This document shows positions 48,245-57,396 of a stretch of DNA of 64,000 nucleotides, in pieces. How positions within the stretch are numbered: position 1 is the stretch's first letter; every line of letters starts with the position of its first letter. The position numbers and the translations under genes were made by a program. The notes beneath the pieces were generated by a model, which was given only the letters and a program-made list of their open reading frames with translations, was not told the origin of the DNA and made no database searches. The stretch lies in contig NZ_SZQA01000017.1 in the NCBI RefSeq assembly GCF_005233835.1, positions 99,924 to 163,923 of the forward strand, given 5' to 3'. Source of the DNA: Herbidospora galbida. Its GTDB lineage: Bacteria > Actinomycetota > Actinomycetes > Streptosporangiales > Streptosporangiaceae.

Positions 48245-49353
48245 TGAGCCAGTACGTCTGGGGTTATCTGCGGGAGTACGAGGACGAGCGCGACGACATC
48301 CTGGCCGCCGTCGACGGCGTGTTCCGGTCGGGCAAGCTGGTCCTCGGCCCGAGCGTCGCGGCGTTCGAGGAGGAGTTCGCGGCCCGCCACGGCGTCGGCC
48401 ACGGCGTAGGCGTCGACAACGGCACCAACGCGCTGGTCCTGGCGCTGCGCGCACTGGGCGTCCGGCCCGGCGACGAGGTGATCACGGTCTCCAACACGGC
48501 CGCCCCGACCGTTGTCGCGATCGACCTCGTCGGCGCCACCCCCGTGTTCGTCGACGTCCACGAGGACGACTACCTGATGGACGTCGCGCAGGTCGAGGCG
48601 GCGATCACCGAACGCACCACCTGCCTGCTGCCGGTCCACCTCTACGGCCAGTGCGTCGACATGGCCCCGCTGCGGGAGTTGTCGGAGAAGTACGGGATCC
48701 CGATCCTGGAGGACTGCGCCCAGGCCCACGACGCCCGCCACCACGGGGAGATCGCCGGCTCGATGGGCCAGGCCGCGGCGTTCTCCTTCTACCCGACCAA
48801 GGTCCTGGGCGCCTACGGCGACGGCGGCGCGGTCATCACCCCGTCGGCGGAGATCGCCGCCGATCTGCGGCGGCTGCGCTACTACGGCATGCGGGACGTC
48901 TACCACGTCGTGCAGACTCCCGGGCACAACAGCCGCCTCGACGAGGTGCAGGCCGAGATCCTGCGCCGCAAGCTGCGCCGCCTCGACGGCTACGTGGCCC
49001 GCCGGCAGGCCATCGCCGCCCGCTACGCCGAGGCCCTGGCCGACACCGACCTCGTGCTGCCGAAGGTCGCCGAGGGCAACACCCACGTCTACTACGTCCA
49101 CGTCGTGCGGCACCCCCGGCGCGACGCCATCCTGGAGAAGCTGAAGGAGCACGACGTGTTCCTCAACATCAGCTACCCGTGGCCCGTCCACCGCCAGCAG
49201 GGTTTCCTGCGGCTCGGGTGGGCGGAGGGCTCGCTGCCCGTCACCGAGCGGCTGGCCGGCGAGATCTTCTCGCTGCCGATGTACCCGTCGTTGTCGGAGG
49301 CCGAGCAGGACAAGTTCATCGACATCCTGCGGGACGTCCTGGCGACGACATGA
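48244..49353 (+). CDS. dTDP-sugar 3-aminotransferase (DegT/DnrJ/EryC1, EvaB type)
   Basis: 369 residues. PLP is bound through Lys186 in [14 protein letters not shown], with substrate motifs [22 protein letters not shown] and [12 protein letters not shown]. The QCVDM motif and the length match aminotransferases for 3-amino deoxysugars (EvaB, DnrJ, EryCI). In this cluster it should install the C-3 amino group after the 2,3-dehydratase acts, before C-3 methylation. Overlaps: one base with the upstream acyltransferase gene and 4 bp with the dehydratase gene. Confidence 0.92.
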   Translation: MSQYVWGYLREYEDERDDILAAVDGVFRSGKLVLGPSVAAFEEEFAARHGVGHGVGVDNGTNALVLALRALGVRPGDEVITVSNTAAPTVVAIDLVGATPVFVDVHEDDYLMDVAQVEAAITERTTCLLPVHLYGQCVDMAPLRELSEKYGIPILEDCAQAHDARHHGEIAGSMGQAAAFSFYPTKVLGAYGDGGAVITPSAEIAADLRRLRYYGMRDVYHVVQTPGHNSRLDEVQAEILRRKLRRLDGYVARRQAIAARYAEALADTDLVLPKVAEGNTHVYYVHVVRHPRRDAILEKLKEHDVFLNISYPWPVHRQQGFLRLGWAEGSLPVTERLAGEIFSLPMYPSLSEAEQDKFIDILRDVLATT

Positions 49354-50648
49354 ACGACTTCTGGGAATGGTGGGCCGAACGCGGGCGGGCCAACCGCTTC
49401 GTCGTGACCCAGGTGCCGTTCGGCGAGCTCGGCGAGTGGTCCTTCCACCCGGAGACCGGCAACCTGGGGCACGCGAGCGGGCGCTTCTTCACCGTCGAGG
49501 GCCTCCAGGTCCGCGACGCCGGGGTGCCCGTCTGGTCGCAGCCGATCATCAACCAGCCGGAGATCGGCATCCTCGGCATCGTCGTCAAGGAGTTCGACGG
49601 CGTCCTCCACTGCCTCATGCAGGCCAAGATGGAGCCCGGCAACGTCAACACACTCCAGCTCTCGCCGACCGTGCAGGCCACCCGCAGCAACTACACCCAG
49701 GTCCACAAGGGCGCGACCACCCGCTACCTGGAGCACTTCACCGGCCCCCGGCGCGGCCAGGTCGTCGTCGACGTGCTCCAGTCGGAGCAGGGCGCCTGGT
49801 TCTGGCGCAAGCGCAACCGGAACATGGTCGTCCTGGTGACCGACGACATCCCCGTCCACGAGGACTTCCGCTGGGTCAGCCTGTCGGCGCTGCGCGCGCT
49901 GATGAAGGTCGACAACCTGGTCAACATGGACGCCCGCACCGTGCTGTCGTGCATGCCGTTCGAGCTCCCGGAGGAGGACGACGGCGCGCTGGCCCGCAGC
50001 TACCAGTACCAGCAGCGGTCCCTGCACACCTCGGGGGAGATCCTCAGCTGGTTCACCGAGGCCAAGACCCGCTGCGACTGGACGGCCACGCTCATCCCGC
50101 TGTCGCGGGTCGACCGCTGGACCCGCGACGACCACGAGATCGCCGACGACGAGGGCCGCCACTTCCGCATCATCGGCGTCCACGTCGAGGCCGGCACCCG
50201 CGAGGTGAAACGCTGGCGGCAGCCGCTGCTGGCCCCCCGCGGCCAGGGCCAGGCGTGGTTCGTGGCCCGGCCGATCGAGGGGGTGCTCCACTTCCTGGTC
50301 CGGGCCCGTCCCGAGTTCGGGCTGATGGACCTGGTCGAGATGGCCCCCACGATCCACCTCCTGCCGGGGGAGGACCTGGCCGACGTACGCGAGCCCTTCC
50401 TCAAGGAACTGGCCACGTCGGGGTCGGGCCGCGTCCGGTACGACGCCGTGTTGTCGGAGGAGGGCGGGCGGTTCCACCACGCCATGACCCGCTATCGGAT
50501 CGTCGAGGTCGACGGGTCGTTCCCCGCTGAGGTGCCGGAGGACTTCTGCTGGATGACGGTGCGCCAGCTCACCGACCTGCTCCGGCACGGCCACTATCTC
50601 AACATCGAGACCCGCAGCCTGCTCGCCTGCATCCAGAGCATGTTGTGA
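49350..50648 (+). CDS. dTDP-4-keto-6-deoxyglucose 2,3-dehydratase (EvaA type)
   Basis: 432 residues built from two similar halves, as in EvaA and TylX3. Each half has a W-x-QP motif ([19 protein letters not shown] and [19 protein letters not shown]), an AKMEPGN/ARPEFGL motif, an [16 protein letters not shown] motif and a closing domain ending in [20 protein letters not shown]. It removes the C-2 hydroxyl to start 2-deoxysugar formation. The ATG lies in the aminotransferase stop. Intact; no frameshift seen. Confidence 0.95.
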   Translation: MNDFWEWWAERGRANRFVVTQVPFGELGEWSFHPETGNLGHASGRFFTVEGLQVRDAGVPVWSQPIINQPEIGILGIVVKEFDGVLHCLMQAKMEPGNVNTLQLSPTVQATRSNYTQVHKGATTRYLEHFTGPRRGQVVVDVLQSEQGAWFWRKRNRNMVVLVTDDIPVHEDFRWVSLSALRALMKVDNLVNMDARTVLSCMPFELPEEDDGALARSYQYQQRSLHTSGEILSWFTEAKTRCDWTATLIPLSRVDRWTRDDHEIADDEGRHFRIIGVHVEAGTREVKRWRQPLLAPRGQGQAWFVARPIEGVLHFLVRARPEFGLMDLVEMAPTIHLLPGEDLADVREPFLKELATSGSGRVRYDAVLSEEGGRFHHAMTRYRIVEVDGSFPAEVPEDFCWMTVRQLTDLLRHGHYLNIETRSLLACIQSML

Positions 50649-50666
50649 CCCAGAAGGGCGGTTTCC

Positions 50667-51260
50667 ATGCAGGTACGCCCACTGTCGGTCGAGGGCGCGT
50701 TCGAGTTCACCCCGAACGTGTTCCCCGACGACCGCGGCCTGTTCGTCTCGCCGCACCAGCACCACGCGTTCGTCGAAGCCGTGGGGCGGCCGCTGTTCCC
50801 GGTCACCCAGACGAACTTCAGCCGCTCCCGCCGGGGCGTGGTGCGCGGCGTGCACTACACCACCACCCCGCCCGGCACCGCCAAGTACACGTGCTGCGTG
50901 CGGGGCCGGGCGCTGGACATCGTGGTGGACATCCGGGTCGGCTCGCCGACCTTCGGGAAGTGGGACTCCGCCGTGCTCGACGGCGAGAACTTCCGCTCGC
51001 TCTACCTGCCGACCGGGGTGGGGCACGCCTTCGTGGCGCTCGACGACCACACGATGATGTCCTACCTGCTGTCGGAGCCCTACGTGCCGGAGCACGAGCT
51101 GGCCGTCGACCCGCTCGACCCGGCGCTCGGGCTGCCGATCCCGGCCGGCCTCGACCCGATCATGTCCGGGCGCGACCTGGCCGCGCCCACCCTGGCGGAG
51201 GCGGCCGAGGCCGGGCTGCTGCCCGATTATGAGACCTGCCTGAAGATCGACGCCCGCTGA
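50667..51260 (+). CDS. dTDP-4-keto-6-deoxysugar 3,5- or 5-epimerase (RmlC/EvaD type)
   Basis: 197 residues, cupin fold. Catalytic His lies in RGVVRGVHY (about 58-66), with FVSPHQHHAF before it and the Tyr in YLLSEPYVPEHE after it. EvaD-like members epimerise C-5 to turn the D- into the L-series; RmlC proper does C-3 and C-5. With the C-3 amine and methyl in place only C-5 epimerisation would be needed, so I favour the EvaD role. Confidence 0.92.
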   Translation: MQVRPLSVEGAFEFTPNVFPDDRGLFVSPHQHHAFVEAVGRPLFPVTQTNFSRSRRGVVRGVHYTTTPPGTAKYTCCVRGRALDIVVDIRVGSPTFGKWDSAVLDGENFRSLYLPTGVGHAFVALDDHTMMSYLLSEPYVPEHELAVDPLDPALGLPIPAGLDPIMSGRDLAAPTLAEAAEAGLLPDYETCLKIDAR

Positions 51261-51273
51261 CTCGGGGGACCCC

Positions 51274-52353
51274 ATGCGAGTGCTGTTCACCTCGGTCGCC
51301 CTGCCCGGACACTTCTTCCCGCTGGTGCCCATCGCCTGGGCGCTGCGCGCGGCCGGGCACGAGGTGCTGGTCGCGGTGCCCGGCCAGTTCACCGCCACGG
51401 TCGCGCGGGCCGGGCTGCCGGTGGCCTCCTGCGGGCCGGAGGCCGACTTCGTCGCGCTCTCCGGCGGCGTGGGGTCGGCCTCCGAGCACGGCCGGGTCTT
51501 CGGCCGGCTGGCGGCGGCCGGGCTGCCCGGCATGCGGGAGCTGGTCCGGGACTTCCGGCCCGGCCTGGTGGTGAGCGAGCGCGCCGAGTTCGCCGGCCCG
51601 ATCGCGGCGGCCGGGCACGGCGTGCCGCAGGTCGAATACCACTGGGGGGTCGCGCCGCTCATCGACTACCGCGACGGCGCCGCCGAGGTGACCGGCCCGA
51701 TCCCCGAACCGGCCGAACGGCTCAACCCGTGGCCGCCCCGCCTGCGGCTGCCCTACGCGCTGTCCCACCACAGCCTTCGGCACGTCCCCTACAACGGCGA
51801 CGCCCACGTGCCCCGCTGGGCCCTCGCGCCCGCCCCCCGGCCGAGGATCTGCGTCACCATGGGCACCCTGCTGCCCCGCCTCGGCCCGTCGGGTGTACGC
51901 GACCTCGTGCTCCCCCTGCTCGAAGGGCTGGCCGGGCTCGGCGCCGAGATCCTGGTGGCCGTCGACGAGGCCGTGGCCGCGACCTGGCCGCCGCTGCCCG
52001 GCGCGGTGCGCGCGGCCGGGCGGCTGCCGCTCGCGCAGGTGCTGCCGGGCTGCTCGCTCGTCATCAGCCACGGCGGCCAGGGCGGGCTGCTGACCGCGCT
52101 CGCGGCGGGCTGCCCCCAGCTCGTGCTCCCGCAGTTCGACGACCAGTTCGACAACGCCGAGGCCGTGGTGCGGTCGGGGGCCGGGCTGAGCCTGCCGCCC
52201 GAGGCGTTCTCCGTCGCGGCCGTCGTCGAACGCTGCCGCGAGCTGCTGGGCGACCCCGCCTACGCCTCGGCGGCCGGCCGCGTGGCCGCCGAGATCCGCG
52301 CCCTGCCCTCGGCCTGGGAGACCGTCGGCCTGCTCCGCAAGGTCGCCGGCTAG
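51274..52353 (+). CDS. Glycosyltransferase, GT1 family (GT-B fold)
   Basis: 359 residues, short for the group. The N-terminal acceptor domain starts MRVLFTSVALPGHFFPLVPIAWALRAAGHEV; the C-terminal donor domain has SHGGQGGLLTALAAGCPQLVLPQFDDQFDNA, the TDP-sugar binding signature. About 50 residues in the acceptor domain, present in the other glycosyltransferases here, are missing, so its acceptor probably differs. Follows the sugar genes within 14 bp, suggesting it transfers the amino sugar those genes make. Its stop overlaps that of the converging acetyltransferase gene. Confidence 0.88.
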   Translation: MRVLFTSVALPGHFFPLVPIAWALRAAGHEVLVAVPGQFTATVARAGLPVASCGPEADFVALSGGVGSASEHGRVFGRLAAAGLPGMRELVRDFRPGLVVSERAEFAGPIAAAGHGVPQVEYHWGVAPLIDYRDGAAEVTGPIPEPAERLNPWPPRLRLPYALSHHSLRHVPYNGDAHVPRWALAPAPRPRICVTMGTLLPRLGPSGVRDLVLPLLEGLAGLGAEILVAVDEAVAATWPPLPGAVRAAGRLPLAQVLPGCSLVISHGGQGGLLTALAAGCPQLVLPQFDDQFDNAEAVVRSGAGLSLPPEAFSVAAVVERCRELLGDPAYASAAGRVAAEIRALPSAWETVGLLRKVAG

Positions 52354-53564
52354 AACATCGTGTCCCGCCACGGCGGGACGGGGTGCCCCATCGCCAGCGA
52401 GACGGCGTCGAGGGCCCCCTTGCGGTGCTCCCGCACCGCCCCGGCCGCCGCGAGCGAGGCCAGCGAGAACCCGCCCAGATAGGCCGACCCCAGCGTGCGC
52501 ACGTCGACCGTCAGGTCGGGCGCGGCCGTCGTCGCCTCGCAGGACGCGCCGCTGGGGTCGCCCGACAACCGCCAGCGCCGCTGGTTCCACGGGCAGACGG
52601 CGTCGCGCACCTCGACGACCGCGTCGACCGGCACCTGGTAGGTGCGCCCGGCCAGTGCCGCGCCGACCTCCACGAGGCGGACCTGGTAGTCGCTCAGGCA
52701 CAGCGCCGTGCGTTCGGCCCCGGCCAGCAAGAGCAGCACCGGGTCGTCGACGGCCAAGCCGCCGTGGCGGGTGCTCGCCATCAGGTCGTGGTCGAGCAGG
52801 AATCGCCACAGGGTCACATAGGCCGCCAGGTCGAGGGCGTGCACCCGGTCGGCCTCGACCGTGCCCTCGCCGTCGCCCGACGTCTCGGTCCGGTAGTAGG
52901 CGAACCCGGCCGGCTCGCCGTCGCGTTCGGCCAGCACGCACCGCACGGGGGAGCGCCAGCCCGGGGTCATCGCCGAGGGGTCGTTCTCGAGCTGGCGACG
53001 CCAGCGGCTCGTGTAGCGGAAGGTGCCGGGGCGGCCGGCGGTGGCCTGGTCGTGGAGGTCGGCGCACAGGGCGCGGGCCGACTCGGGGGAGACGTAGCGC
53101 AGCCGCACCTCGCCGGCCGACGGCAGCGGCGGAAGCGGGGTGCCGCGGGCGACGTCCACCGCGATCTGGCGGGCGGCGACGCCGTAGCCGTAGCGGCCGT
53201 AGATGGCGGCGTCGCTGGTCGTCAGGGCCGCGAGCGGCTCGCCGCCCCCCTCGTGGAGGCCGGCGAGCTGGCGGCGCATCAGCGTGCCGAGCAGGCCGCG
53301 CCGCCGGTGGGTCGGCGACACCGCGCACAGCGTGACCCCGGCCGTGGCCACCTCGCCGCCGGGCACCCGCTGCGCGATCGACAACACGCCGGCGTGCCCG
53401 ACCAGGTCGTCGCCGTCATAGGCGGCCAGGCTGCGGCCCGGCTCGAACAACCGGGAGTAGGGGTCGGCCGACGCGTCCGGCCATTCGAAACCGAACGACA
53501 CGCTCATCAGGTCGCGGACCGCGGAATAACCGCCGGAAAGGCCGCGGATTTCGATTTCCGCCAT
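52350..53564 (-). CDS. Eis-like GNAT N-acetyltransferase
   Basis: 404 residues. N-terminal GNAT domain with the acetyl-CoA loop VSPTHRRRGLLGTLMRRQL (about 92-110), second GNAT half in the middle (about 150-290), and a sterol-carrier-like C-terminal domain (about 300-404) ending in Phe, whose terminal carboxylate serves as base in Eis. Mycobacterial Eis acetylates several amines of aminoglycosides and some peptides. The neighbouring cluster makes an amino-sugar-bearing and probably cationic product, so a self-resistance or tailoring role is plausible but unproven. Reads against the biosynthetic genes. Confidence 0.85.
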   Translation of the reverse strand: MAEIEIRGLSGGYSAVRDLMSVSFGFEWPDASADPYSRLFEPGRSLAAYDGDDLVGHAGVLSIAQRVPGGEVATAGVTLCAVSPTHRRRGLLGTLMRRQLAGLHEGGGEPLAALTTSDAAIYGRYGYGVAARQIAVDVARGTPLPPLPSAGEVRLRYVSPESARALCADLHDQATAGRPGTFRYTSRWRRQLENDPSAMTPGWRSPVRCVLAERDGEPAGFAYYRTETSGDGEGTVEADRVHALDLAAYVTLWRFLLDHDLMASTRHGGLAVDDPVLLLLAGAERTALCLSDYQVRLVEVGAALAGRTYQVPVDAVVEVRDAVCPWNQRRWRLSGDPSGASCEATTAAPDLTVDVRTLGSAYLGGFSLASLAAAGAVREHRKGALDAVSLAMGHPVPPWRDTMF

Positions 53565-53602
53565 GCGGTCATTCTCCCGGGGTTCGCCGGAATGGCCAGG
53601 AA

Positions 53603-54361
53603 TCAGCGGCCCGGATCTTCGGCGGCCGGCTCCTCCGGCGTCGGCGGGAATGGCGCGGAAACCGGCCGCCAGAATTGCGCCTTCTCGGTGTCGCGCACGA
53701 CGACGCCGAGTTTCGCCAGCTCGTCGCGGAGTTCGCGGACCGCGTCGCCGTCGCCGACCTTCTCGCGCAGGAGGCGGCGGGCCCGCAGCACCGCGTTGAC
53801 GGGCGCGCTCAATTCGGGTTCGCCGGGCGTCCATTCGCGGAATCGGTCGCGGTGGGGGTCGGCGTCGAGCCAGGTGTAGCCGTGGCGGCGGAACGCGCCG
53901 GTCATCGGCGCGACGTTCAGGTCCCACGGCTCGCGGGCGACCTCGGCGCCGCCCGGGTGGAGCAGGACGAGCCAGCCCTCCTCCCAGAACGCGGCCTTCA
54001 CGTCGGCCCGGGGCACCTCCTGGGTGAAGGATCCCCGGCGCAGCCGTACGACGTCGCCGTCGAGGGTGACCGCGAGCCCGGCCCGGCGCAGCAGGAACGC
54101 CGCCGCCAGGCCCACGAGCCCGCCCAGGACGCACATCGCGATCGTCAGGGACGGCTCGGGAACCAGCCGCACCACGAATTCGACGATCTCCTGGTAGGGG
54201 GCCCACGGCAGCTCGGCCGCCCACACCCCGACGGCCTTCACCAGCCAGCCCAGGCCCACCCCCACCACGGGCAGCACGGTCCAGGCCGCGACGGTCAGCC
54301 ACACCGGCTCGCCCACCACGGTGGGCTTCGTCTCGGCCGGCCGCGTGGTCCGCGACGCCAT
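53603..54361 (-). CDS. Two-helix membrane protein with cytoplasmic PH-like domain
   Basis: 252 residues. Two transmembrane helices (about 22-48 and 73-93) are followed by a soluble region with VTLDGDVVRLRRGSFTQEVPRADVKAAFWEEGWLVLLHPGGAEVA, resembling the YqeB/bacterial PH-domain proteins, and by a charged helical tail with a Pro-rich end. I cannot assign a function. It lies in a three-gene minus-strand block (52350-54606) that interrupts the rightward biosynthetic genes and may be an older chromosomal passenger. Confidence 0.7.
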   Translation of the reverse strand: MASRTTRPAETKPTVVGEPVWLTVAAWTVLPVVGVGLGWLVKAVGVWAAELPWAPYQEIVEFVVRLVPEPSLTIAMCVLGGLVGLAAAFLLRRAGLAVTLDGDVVRLRRGSFTQEVPRADVKAAFWEEGWLVLLHPGGAEVAREPWDLNVAPMTGAFRRHGYTWLDADPHRDRFREWTPGEPELSAPVNAVLRARRLLREKVGDGDAVRELRDELAKLGVVVRDTEKAQFWRPVSAPFPPTPEEPAAEDPGR

Positions 54362-54384
54362 CGATCCCCCTCGGAAGGTTCGGG

Positions 54385-54606
54385 TCAGGCCTTCTTCTTG
54401 TCGCCGCCGCTCCAGGCCACCGTCAGCGCCAGCAGGCCGAGCACGATCAGGCCGATGTTGGCCACGATCTCATAACCCTGGAGGAACTCGAGATATCTCA
54501 CCACGACCCAGAGGCGGAACCAGCCGATCCATTCATAGATGAGCCCGGCAGCGCCCTGAATGAGGAATAAGAAGCCCAGCAATTCAACCAGTTTTCTCAT
54601 GGTCAA
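54385..54606 (-). CDS. Small two-helix membrane protein
   Basis: 73 residues, nearly all hydrophobic: helices at about 6-25 and 45-66 with a short aromatic-rich linker (YEWIGWFRLWVVVRYLEFL) and a cytoplasmic GGDKKKA tail. No family recognised. It lies 23 bp upstream of the PH-like membrane protein gene on the same strand, so the two may form an operon. Coding is supported by the clean membrane pattern and positive-inside tail. Confidence 0.6.
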   Translation of the reverse strand: MTMRKLVELLGFLFLIQGAAGLIYEWIGWFRLWVVVRYLEFLQGYEIVANIGLIVLGLLALTVAWSGGDKKKA

Positions 54607-54717
54607 AGGCTAACTCATCCGGCTGCGAATCGGGCCCGAACGATCTCGTTCACGCAGAGTCAAGATGTTTGTCTCCGGCGTCTCCGCGCAGGTCGCCGCC
54701 ATTGTAGCCCATGCGCC

Positions 54718-54735
54718 GTCTCGCCATGGCGGGAC
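54718..54735. promoter_or_regulatory. Cluster palindrome, spaced variant E
   Basis: GTCTCGCC-AT-GGCGGGAC keeps both half-sites of the cluster consensus but with two extra central bases. It ends five bases before the -35 hexamer of a good promoter (54741-54769), the position expected of an activator site. Confidence 0.45.
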
Positions 54736-54740
54736 AATTT

Positions 54741-54769
54741 TGGACACACTTCCGTGCCATTGCTATGTT
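54741..54769 (+). promoter_or_regulatory. Sigma-70-type promoter of the second glycosyltransferase operon
   Basis: TGGACA (54741-54746) and TATGTT (54764-54769) are separated by exactly 17 bp. Transcription would start near 54776 and reach the glycosyltransferase GTG at 54810. The palindrome just upstream suggests regulation with the rest of the cluster. Confidence 0.6.
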
Positions 54770-54809
54770 TCGGATCCCAGCCGATCATTTCTGCAGCGTG
54801 AGGCGGGCC

Positions 54810-56108
54810 GTGCGAGTTCTGTTCGCGACGTATTCGGAGAAGACACATCTGCTGCCGATGGTCCCGCTGGCCTGGGCCCTGCGGACCGCCGGGCACGACG
54901 TCCGGGTCGCCAGCCAGCCGGAACTCGTCCCGGCGATCACCCGGGCCGGGCTCCCGGCCACGGCCGTGGGCGCCGACCACCATCTGTGGCGGGTGGCCCG
55001 GCGTTTCCTCACCAGACGCGTGGCCACCACCGATCCCGTGCTCTACGAGAAGGTGCGCGGGATCCGCCAGCCGCCGTTCGACGTCGCCGACCGGCCGGAC
55101 GAGGAGATCTCCTGGGAGCACCTGCGGTCCGGCTACGCCGGCATCGTGCCCTCCTGGTACCGGCTCGTGAACGACCCCATGATCGGCGACCTGGTCGCGC
55201 TGGCCCGCGCGTGGCGGCCCGACCTGGTGTTGTGGGAGTCGGCCACCTTCGCCGGGGCGGTCGCGGCCGAGGCCGTCGGCGCGGCCCACGGCCGGGTGTT
55301 GTGCAACCTCGACATGTTCGGCGTCGCCCGGCGGCAGTTCCTGCGGCTGAAGGGCGACCGCACCGGCGACCCGCTGGCCGAGTGGCTCGCCCCCCTGGCC
55401 GCCCGGCACGGCGCGGCCTTCTCCGAAGACCTCGTCACCGGTCACTTCACCGTCGACCAGCAGCCCGGCTCCCTGCGCATGGAGGCGGGCGGCCACCGCT
55501 ACGTGCCGATGCGGCACGTGCCCTACAACGGGCCCGCGGTCGTGCCGCAGTGGCTGGCCGACGGGCGGCGGCGGATCGCGGTCTCGCTCGGCAGCACCTC
55601 CAGCGAGCGCTTCGACGGCTTCGCGGTCGGCGTGCGGGAGATCCTCGACGCCCTCGCCGACGTCGACGCCGAGATCGTCGCCACCTGGGCCGGCGACGGG
55701 CGGCCGGTGCCGGGGAACGTGCGGCTGGTGCCGTTCCTGGCGCTGCACCTGCTCGCCCCGGCGTGCGCGGCGGTCGTCCACCACGGCGCGTTCGGCACCG
55801 CCACCGCGGCCGGCCTGGCCGGGGTCCCGCAGTTGTCGCTGCCCGAACGGCACGACGCCCCCTACCACGCCACCCGGATGACCCGTCAGGGCGCCGGGCT
55901 GGCCATCCCGCACGACCAGGCGACCGGGGAGAACGTGCGCGCCGCGCTGCTGCGGCTGCTGACCGAACCCCGGTTCGCCGAACGGGCGGCGGCGCTGCGC
56001 GCCGAGATGCTCGCCCTGCCCGCCCCCAACGACCTCGTACCGGAGCTGGAACGGCTCACGGCGGCCTGCCGGCCGGAAAGGAGCGCAGGTGTCCGTCGCA
56101 GCGCGTGA
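54810..56108 (+). CDS. Glycosyltransferase, GT1 family
   Basis: 432 residues from GTG 54810, chosen because VRVLFATYSEKTHLLPMVPLAWALRTAGHDV aligns with the exact N-termini of the glycosyltransferases at 62580 and 63818; an upstream ATG (54711) lies in the operator region. The donor site reads VHHGAFGTATAAGLAGVPQLSLPERHDAPYHATRM. The acceptor domain contains AFSEDLVTGHFTVDQQPGSLRM, a segment shared with the two minus-strand paralogues. The usual HHGGAGT is HHGAFGT here. It probably adds one of several deoxysugars. Its end overlaps the ferritin-like gene by 20 bp. Confidence 0.9.
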   Translation: MRVLFATYSEKTHLLPMVPLAWALRTAGHDVRVASQPELVPAITRAGLPATAVGADHHLWRVARRFLTRRVATTDPVLYEKVRGIRQPPFDVADRPDEEISWEHLRSGYAGIVPSWYRLVNDPMIGDLVALARAWRPDLVLWESATFAGAVAAEAVGAAHGRVLCNLDMFGVARRQFLRLKGDRTGDPLAEWLAPLAARHGAAFSEDLVTGHFTVDQQPGSLRMEAGGHRYVPMRHVPYNGPAVVPQWLADGRRRIAVSLGSTSSERFDGFAVGVREILDALADVDAEIVATWAGDGRPVPGNVRLVPFLALHLLAPACAAVVHHGAFGTATAAGLAGVPQLSLPERHDAPYHATRMTRQGAGLAIPHDQATGENVRAALLRLLTEPRFAERAAALRAEMLALPAPNDLVPELERLTAACRPERSAGVRRSA

Positions 56109-57396
56109 GGAACCGCCGGGTTACGCCGGTCCGCCCGGCGGATCGGGGTTCGCCCGCGGCATCCCTGCCGTCATCACCACCCGGGCGCAGCTGATCGACG
56201 CGCTGAGCGTGGCCGCGTCGCTGGAGCACGCGATCCTGCTCCAGTACCTCTTCACCGCCTGGACCCTCAAGCGCCGCCCCGACGAGGGTCTCGACCCGAA
56301 GCACGAGCGGTTGCTGCGCACCTGGGGCCAGACCATGTCCCGGGTCTCCCACGAGGAGATGATCCACCTCGGCGTCATCGTGAACCTGCTGAACGTGCTC
56401 GGCGCCGCGCCGGTCCTGCACCGGCCCAACTTCCCGCAGGCGATCAGCCCGGAGAGCCCGTTCGACCTGAGCCTGACCCGCTGGGACGACCACACCCTGT
56501 GGCGGTACGTCCGCATGGAGCTGCCCCAGGGCGAGCCGCTGCCGCCCGAGCCGGCCCGGATGCGCCCCGCGCACCCGCCAGGTCCCCGCCACGTCATCGA
56601 GTTCGACTACCTGGGCGAGCTCTACGACATCATCCGCGCCGGCTTCGTCCACCTCGGGGAGGACGCCCTGATCGTGCCGGCCGGGGTCGACAGGGACACC
56701 CGGTGGGGCCTGCAGGTGCGGCGCATCCCGGCGGTGACCGACCTGACCTCGGCCCTGGCGGCGCTCGACCTCGTGGTGGAGCAGGGGGAGGGCGCGCCGG
56801 AGAACCGGGAGGACTCCCACTTCGAGCGCTTCACCCGGCTGCGCCGCGAGCTGGCCGCGCTGCCCAAGGGGTTCACGCCGACCCGGAACGTCGTCGACAA
56901 CCCCCGTACCTGGGCCTCCCACCGGGACACGCCGCTGGCGGGCACCTACATCGAGAACGAGACCACCCGCAGGGTCGCGGCGGTCGCCAACGACGCCTAC
57001 CGGATCCTGCTGCTGCTCATGCTGCAGATGTTCGGCTACGACGACCCGCCCGCGGCGGGGCCGCCGATGCTGACCGACCGCGACCTGGTCAAGGCGACGA
57101 GCAAGCAGCTCATGTCGTCGTTCCTGCGCGCACTCGCCGAGATCCTCACCGAGCTCCCGGTCGGCGACGACCCCGCCGACGGGGTGGCGGGCATCCCGTT
57201 CGAGGTGTACGAGGAGGTGCGCCTGTCCCCCCGCCACGAGCCCCGCTTCACGATCGTGATGGAGGGCCTGGCCGGGCTGGAGAACGACTGCAAGGCGCTC
57301 GCGGGGGAGACCGGCGTCGCCCGGCTGGGCGTGCTCGCCGAGCACGCCGGATGGATGCGCCACAACCTGGCCCGGGGGGTGCCCGATGGGCGTTGA
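56089..57396 (+). CDS. Ferritin-like (VioB/RebD C-terminal type) protein
   Basis: 435 residues starting at GTG 56089 behind GGAAAGGAG. The helical core contains SLEHAILLQYLFTAW (Glu near 46) and SRVSHEEMIHLGVIVNLLNVLGAAP, the E...EExxH pattern of the ferritin-like family to which the imine-dimer synthases VioB and RebD belong; a further Glu lies in AGLENDCKAL. Two-metal or heme-like chemistry is possible. VioB and RebD are far larger, so this is a stand-alone relative. It overlaps the next gene by 11 bp. Its reaction is unknown; oxidation of an amino group on the sugar or an oxidative peptide modification are conjectures. Confidence 0.7.
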   Translation: MSVAAREEPPGYAGPPGGSGFARGIPAVITTRAQLIDALSVAASLEHAILLQYLFTAWTLKRRPDEGLDPKHERLLRTWGQTMSRVSHEEMIHLGVIVNLLNVLGAAPVLHRPNFPQAISPESPFDLSLTRWDDHTLWRYVRMELPQGEPLPPEPARMRPAHPPGPRHVIEFDYLGELYDIIRAGFVHLGEDALIVPAGVDRDTRWGLQVRRIPAVTDLTSALAALDLVVEQGEGAPENREDSHFERFTRLRRELAALPKGFTPTRNVVDNPRTWASHRDTPLAGTYIENETTRRVAAVANDAYRILLLLMLQMFGYDDPPAAGPPMLTDRDLVKATSKQLMSSFLRALAEILTELPVGDDPADGVAGIPFEVYEEVRLSPRHEPRFTIVMEGLAGLENDCKALAGETGVARLGVLAEHAGWMRHNLARGVPDGR

